Positions 13,385 to 15,375 of a stretch of DNA of 15,375 nucleotides are shown piece after piece. Position 1 is the stretch's first letter; each line of letters opens with the position of its first letter. The stretch lies in NCBI GenBank assembly GCA_964498755.1, contig CAZCIB010000052.1, positions 1 to 15,375 of the forward strand, in the 5' to 3' direction. The position numbers were made by a program, and so were the translations under genes. The DNA comes from RZZS01 sp964498755 (lineage in GTDB: Bacteria > Pseudomonadota > Alphaproteobacteria > Micavibrionales > Micavibrionaceae). Under the pieces are notes generated by a model. The model was given only the letters and a program-made list of their open reading frames with translations. It searched no databases and was not told the origin of the DNA.

Positions 13385-14539
13385 TTACGCCTCTGGCCGC
13401 GCTATGGCCAGAGGCTGTGCAACTCGTCTTGGCTCGGGCGCGTGAACATATGGCTTGATTTTCTGCCAGCCGATAAACGCTTTTGTTCTCTCGAAAGTTT
13501 CAAACGGGTTTTGAACAGCGGGCATGTTTCGCACGGTCTCCGGCAAAGCTTCGAAACGATCGAAAACCGTGCCAAGCGCGCCAGACGCCGCGCCGTATCG
13601 ATTAACTTCATCTTTAATCCCGGGGATAAGTTGCGCGCCTCGCTGGTTTTGTTCTTCCTCGGAAAGCTCTTGAAATGCGGGGCTTACAAACTGGTGCAGC
13701 ATGTCCTGCCTTTGCTTCCCTATTTCAATAGCAGATTCCCGATTTTTTGTGATTTTTTCGATGATGGTTTTCCGGCTTTCCGGGCAATAAGAAGGCGGAT
13801 CATAGTATTTGGTATAAGGCAGGAATTTCGCCGCCAGAAGAATTTTTGCGCTTAACGCCATTTCAAGCTCGACCGTCACGGAGGGATTATCCCCCAGAGT
13901 TTCCAGATCGCTCAGAACGGAGTTGAGCAAATCCACAGCCACCCCGGTTTGTTGAAGCGACTCATCTGAATAACTCTCGCTCTGCTCCGGAGGAATAACT
14001 GTAAAAACAAGATTCAAATCACCGTGATCGGCCATCCACAGGTAATCAAGGGCGTCCAGATCGTTGGGGATCTCTTGCCCGCGTTGCAAAGCCGGGACAA
14101 ACCATTCCTCGAAAGCGTTTTTGAAATGCGTGAAAGGATGTTTTTGAAGTCCCTGCGTCATCTGGTCCCGACATTTGCTGACAATTTCCGACTCATCCGC
14201 ATTTGGAAAGGCGGCCATTGCAACGGCGAGGTTCATGCGATCCAGCGCCTGTTCTTGCTCTCGCGCGAAATTCCCGTGCCCGTTCGCAGGAGCCAGAAAA
14301 TCAACAGTCGCCTGCGCGCCCAGCTCCCTGAAGGCTTCTGCGATATAGTCCAAGGGATATCTTCGGGTTAATTGTACAATTTCCTCCTGCGCTTTATGCG
14401 TGGAAGCCGTTGCAAAGCTATCGGCCATTTCAGGCATACCGCCATTTTCATGCTGTTCGCCTTTGCGTCTATACGCCTCTTGCTCAAACAGCGCTTGCGC
14501 GATGATCGATTTAATTTCGTTAATTTTGGTCGAGGACAT
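13385..14539 (-). CDS. Hypothetical protein, 384 residues
   Basis: I do not recognise this protein. It has no signal peptide, lipobox or membrane segment and looks soluble and mostly helical, with many charged and Gln/Glu-rich stretches (EQEAYRRKGEQHENGG, ELSEEEQNQRGAQ). The only patches of note are an aromatic segment (FLPYTKYYDPPSYCP, about residues 258-272) and HFKNAFEEWFVPAL near 155. The start is the ATG at 14539, with AGGAG eight bases upstream; a TTG at 14593 would add 18 residues but has no such site. A minus-strand promoter is visible at 14634-14606. The 3' end lies three bases from nrdA and includes the strong hairpin. A cytoplasmic or, less likely, exported effector-type protein is possible; nothing in the sequence decides. 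Confidence 0.7.
   Translation of the reverse strand: MSSTKINEIKSIIAQALFEQEAYRRKGEQHENGGMPEMADSFATASTHKAQEEIVQLTRRYPLDYIAEAFRELGAQATVDFLAPANGHGNFAREQEQALDRMNLAVAMAAFPNADESEIVSKCRDQMTQGLQKHPFTHFKNAFEEWFVPALQRGQEIPNDLDALDYLWMADHGDLNLVFTVIPPEQSESYSDESLQQTGVAVDLLNSVLSDLETLGDNPSVTVELEMALSAKILLAAKFLPYTKYYDPPSYCPESRKTIIEKITKNRESAIEIGKQRQDMLHQFVSPAFQELSEEEQNQRGAQLIPGIKDEVNRYGAASGALGTVFDRFEALPETVRNMPAVQNPFETFERTKAFIGWQKIKPYVHAPEPRRVAQPLAIARPEA
13389..13415. terminator. Strong hairpin at the nrdA 3' end
   Basis: GCCTCTGGCC (13389-13398) and GGCCAGAGGC (13406-13415) form a perfect 10-bp stem with a seven-base loop, eight bases after the nrdA stop. There is no T-run on either side, so it may serve as an RNA 3'-end stabiliser or Rho-assisted end rather than a classical intrinsic terminator. 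On the minus strand it lies inside the last codons of the convergent gene. Confidence 0.5.
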
Positions 14540-14605
14540 AATATGATCTCCTGTGTTTGAAACAGCCTTAAAGATCTTTTCATAAGGCGTCAATCTTTTT
14601 CGAGG

Positions 14606-14634
14606 TTTATAAAAATATTCGCGCCCTCATTCAA
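14606..14634 (-). promoter_or_regulatory. Sigma70-type promoter for the hypothetical gene
   Basis: Read on the minus strand, TTGAAT (14634-14629) and TATAAA (14611-14606) are separated by exactly 17 bases; TTGAAT matches four and TATAAA five consensus positions. The predicted start near 14599 leaves a 60-base leader before the ATG at 14539. The promoter lies directly beside the palindromic element that begins at 14638. Confidence 0.5.
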
Positions 14635-14637
14635 AAC

Positions 14638-14850
14638 CGTCATTGCAAGGAAATCGCAGGCTGACGCAGCAATCCGGAAAACCATTGGCAGAATGAATAC
14701 GGAAATGTATTTTTCAGGCGCGAAGTTTCGAAGAAGCGAAGACGCCTTCGGCTCTTCAGGCCTTCGCGCTTTGATGAAAGTGTTCGTTGCTGCTTGCCCA
14801 TGCGTTAAACTGGATTGCCGCGTCGCGCTTTCAGCCCTCCTCGCATTGCC
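14638..14850. repeat. ~213-bp imperfect palindromic element with inverted terminal repeats (MITE-like)
   Basis: The left end (14641-14675) and the reverse complement of the right end (14812-14848) share the same outline: CATTGCAAGGA against CAATGCGAGGA, and GACGCAGCAATCC against GACGCGGCAATCC. At the centre, GCGCGAAG (14718-14725) pairs perfectly with CTTCGCGC (14762-14769), and GAAGAAGCGAAG inside nearly pairs with CTTCGGCTCTTC. Arms and centre share the same midpoint (about 14744), so the whole stretch folds as one long hairpin. The end motif (GCGACGCGGCAATCC type) resembles dispersed palindromic repeats found in many bacterial genomes. It encodes no transposase. Together with the next hairpin it accounts for most of the 400 bases between 14540 and 14939. 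Confidence 0.65.
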
Positions 14851-14875
14851 AGCCTGATTTCATAACCTTGCCGGA

Positions 14876-14894
14876 TGCCCGCCTAAAGCGGGCA
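14876..14894. repeat. Small palindromic hairpin (REP-like)
   Basis: TGCCCGC (14876-14882) and GCGGGCA (14888-14894) form a perfect 7-bp stem around CTAAA. GC-rich hairpins of this form (ATGCCCGC...GCGGGCA) are common dispersed repeats in alphaproteobacterial genomes. It lies between the long palindrome and the truncated CobW-type gene. There is no T-run, so it is not a typical terminator. Confidence 0.5.
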
Positions 14895-14939
14895 CAGCGA
14901 AAATTATCATGCCGGGCCGGGTCAAATCCGCCCTTGAGG

Positions 14940-15305
14940 ATGCTCATCCATTCCTCGCGCGCCAAGGGGTTTTTCTGGCTTTCCAGGCGCCCGGATTTCG
15001 TGGGCGAAGTCTCACAGGCCGCTGCCTTGGTCCGTTATCAGGGCATAGGCCGCTGGTGGGCCGCTGTTCCTAAGAACCGCTGGCCCGGCGGCGATGATTT
15101 TGAAGAAAACATCAAGCTGCGCTGGAACGAAGATTACGGCGACCGCAGGCAGGAAATTGTGTTTATCGGTCTGAAAGATCAGATGAACGAGGCCGCCATT
15201 CGCGCCAAGCTGGATGCCTGCCTTGTGAAAAATTATCTCACAGCGCCAGAGATCTTTCAGAAACTCAAAGACCCGTTCCCGCAATGGTTTAAAGAGGCTG
15301 CATAA
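14940..15305 (+). pseudogene. 5'-truncated CobW/ZigA-type GTPase: C-terminal domain only
   Basis: The frame codes for 121 residues from an ATG at 14940 to TAA at 15303-15305. SRAKGFFWLSRRPDFVGEVS, GRWWAAVPKNRWP and YGDRRQEIVFIGL are the conserved segments of the CobW C-terminal domain as found in ZigA/YciC-like zinc metallochaperones. Those proteins are about 350-400 residues and begin with a G3E GTPase domain (GxxGxGKTT, then a CxxC metal motif). None of that is present upstream; the sequence before 14940 is palindromic repeat. The same frame stays open back to a TTG at 14787, but those extra residues translate the repeat and have no family likeness. Most likely it is a remnant left when the 5' part was lost, perhaps through the adjacent element. 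A free-standing domain protein is less likely but not excluded. Confidence 0.65.
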
Positions 15306-15369
15306 ATATAATGCTCTGTGTGATACCATTTAGGGTTCATTGGATGATATTATCCATGGGAAGGCGGTG

Positions 15370-15375
15370 ATGGAT
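15370..15375 (+). CDS. Possible start of the next gene (cut by window edge)
   Basis: ATGGAT at the very end is preceded by GGGAAGG (15358-15364) at a suitable distance for a ribosome binding site. A TATAAT (15307-15312) lies upstream without a convincing -35. Only two codons are visible, so nothing can be said of the product. Confidence 0.3.

Noticed and set aside
14638..14894. CRISPR array
   Set aside because: The repeats are inverted and palindromic, with only two diverged arms and no regular spacers or cas genes.
14787..14939. Upstream extension of the CobW-type fragment to a TTG start
   Set aside because: These residues translate the palindromic repeat and the small hairpin, show no likeness to the CobW family, and have no ribosome binding site.

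Overview
The window looks like chromosomal DNA of a Gram-negative bacterium, most likely an alphaproteobacterium. The basis is a heptose-type LPS enzyme (HldE), several lipobox lipoproteins, a SPOR-tailed D,D-carboxypeptidase, a transglutaminase-like cysteine peptidase, and a short class I ribonucleotide reductase of the kind seen in that class. This placement is an inference from gene content; there is no rRNA or other phylogenetic marker to prove it.

Layout. From 1 to 1925 are the tail of a membrane protein (+) and a two-gene minus-strand unit: a SAM methyltransferase translationally coupled to a flippase-like/UPF0104 membrane protein, probably serving surface polysaccharide or lipid synthesis. 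From 2000 to 4324 a good sigma70-type promoter drives a penicillin-binding D,D-carboxypeptidase with a SPOR domain, overlapping by one base a pilin-like single-pass protein. From 7320 back to 4330 (minus) lie hldE and two coupled lipoproteins, the last FlgO-like. From 7461 to 9745 (+) lie an inner-membrane protease with an N-terminal MshEN-like (cyclic-di-GMP-binding type) domain, a small one-pass protein and a multi-pass protein. The multi-pass gene is interrupted by 100 Ns flanked by an exact 55-base duplication, which looks like an assembly seam; collapsing it restores one open frame. From 11141 back to 9723 (minus) is pyruvate kinase.

A 389-base intergenic region then carries a promoter and two NrdR-box-like palindromes in front of nrdA (11531-13381). 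NrdA lacks an ATP-cone and no nrdB follows. A perfect 10-bp hairpin closes nrdA and lies inside the 3' end of a convergent gene of unknown function (13385-14539). The right end (14638-15305) is degenerate: a ~213-bp imperfect palindrome with inverted terminal repeats, a second small hairpin, and a CobW/ZigA-type C-terminal domain with no GTPase domain in front of it.

Most of the window is housekeeping and envelope biology. The most interesting item is the MshEN-protease fusion, which suggests a one-polypeptide counterpart to the LapD/LapG logic (cytoplasmic cyclic-di-GMP sensing coupled to a periplasmic adhesin protease). The NrdR-controlled, ATP-cone-less nrdA and the palindromic element beside the truncated CobW gene come next.
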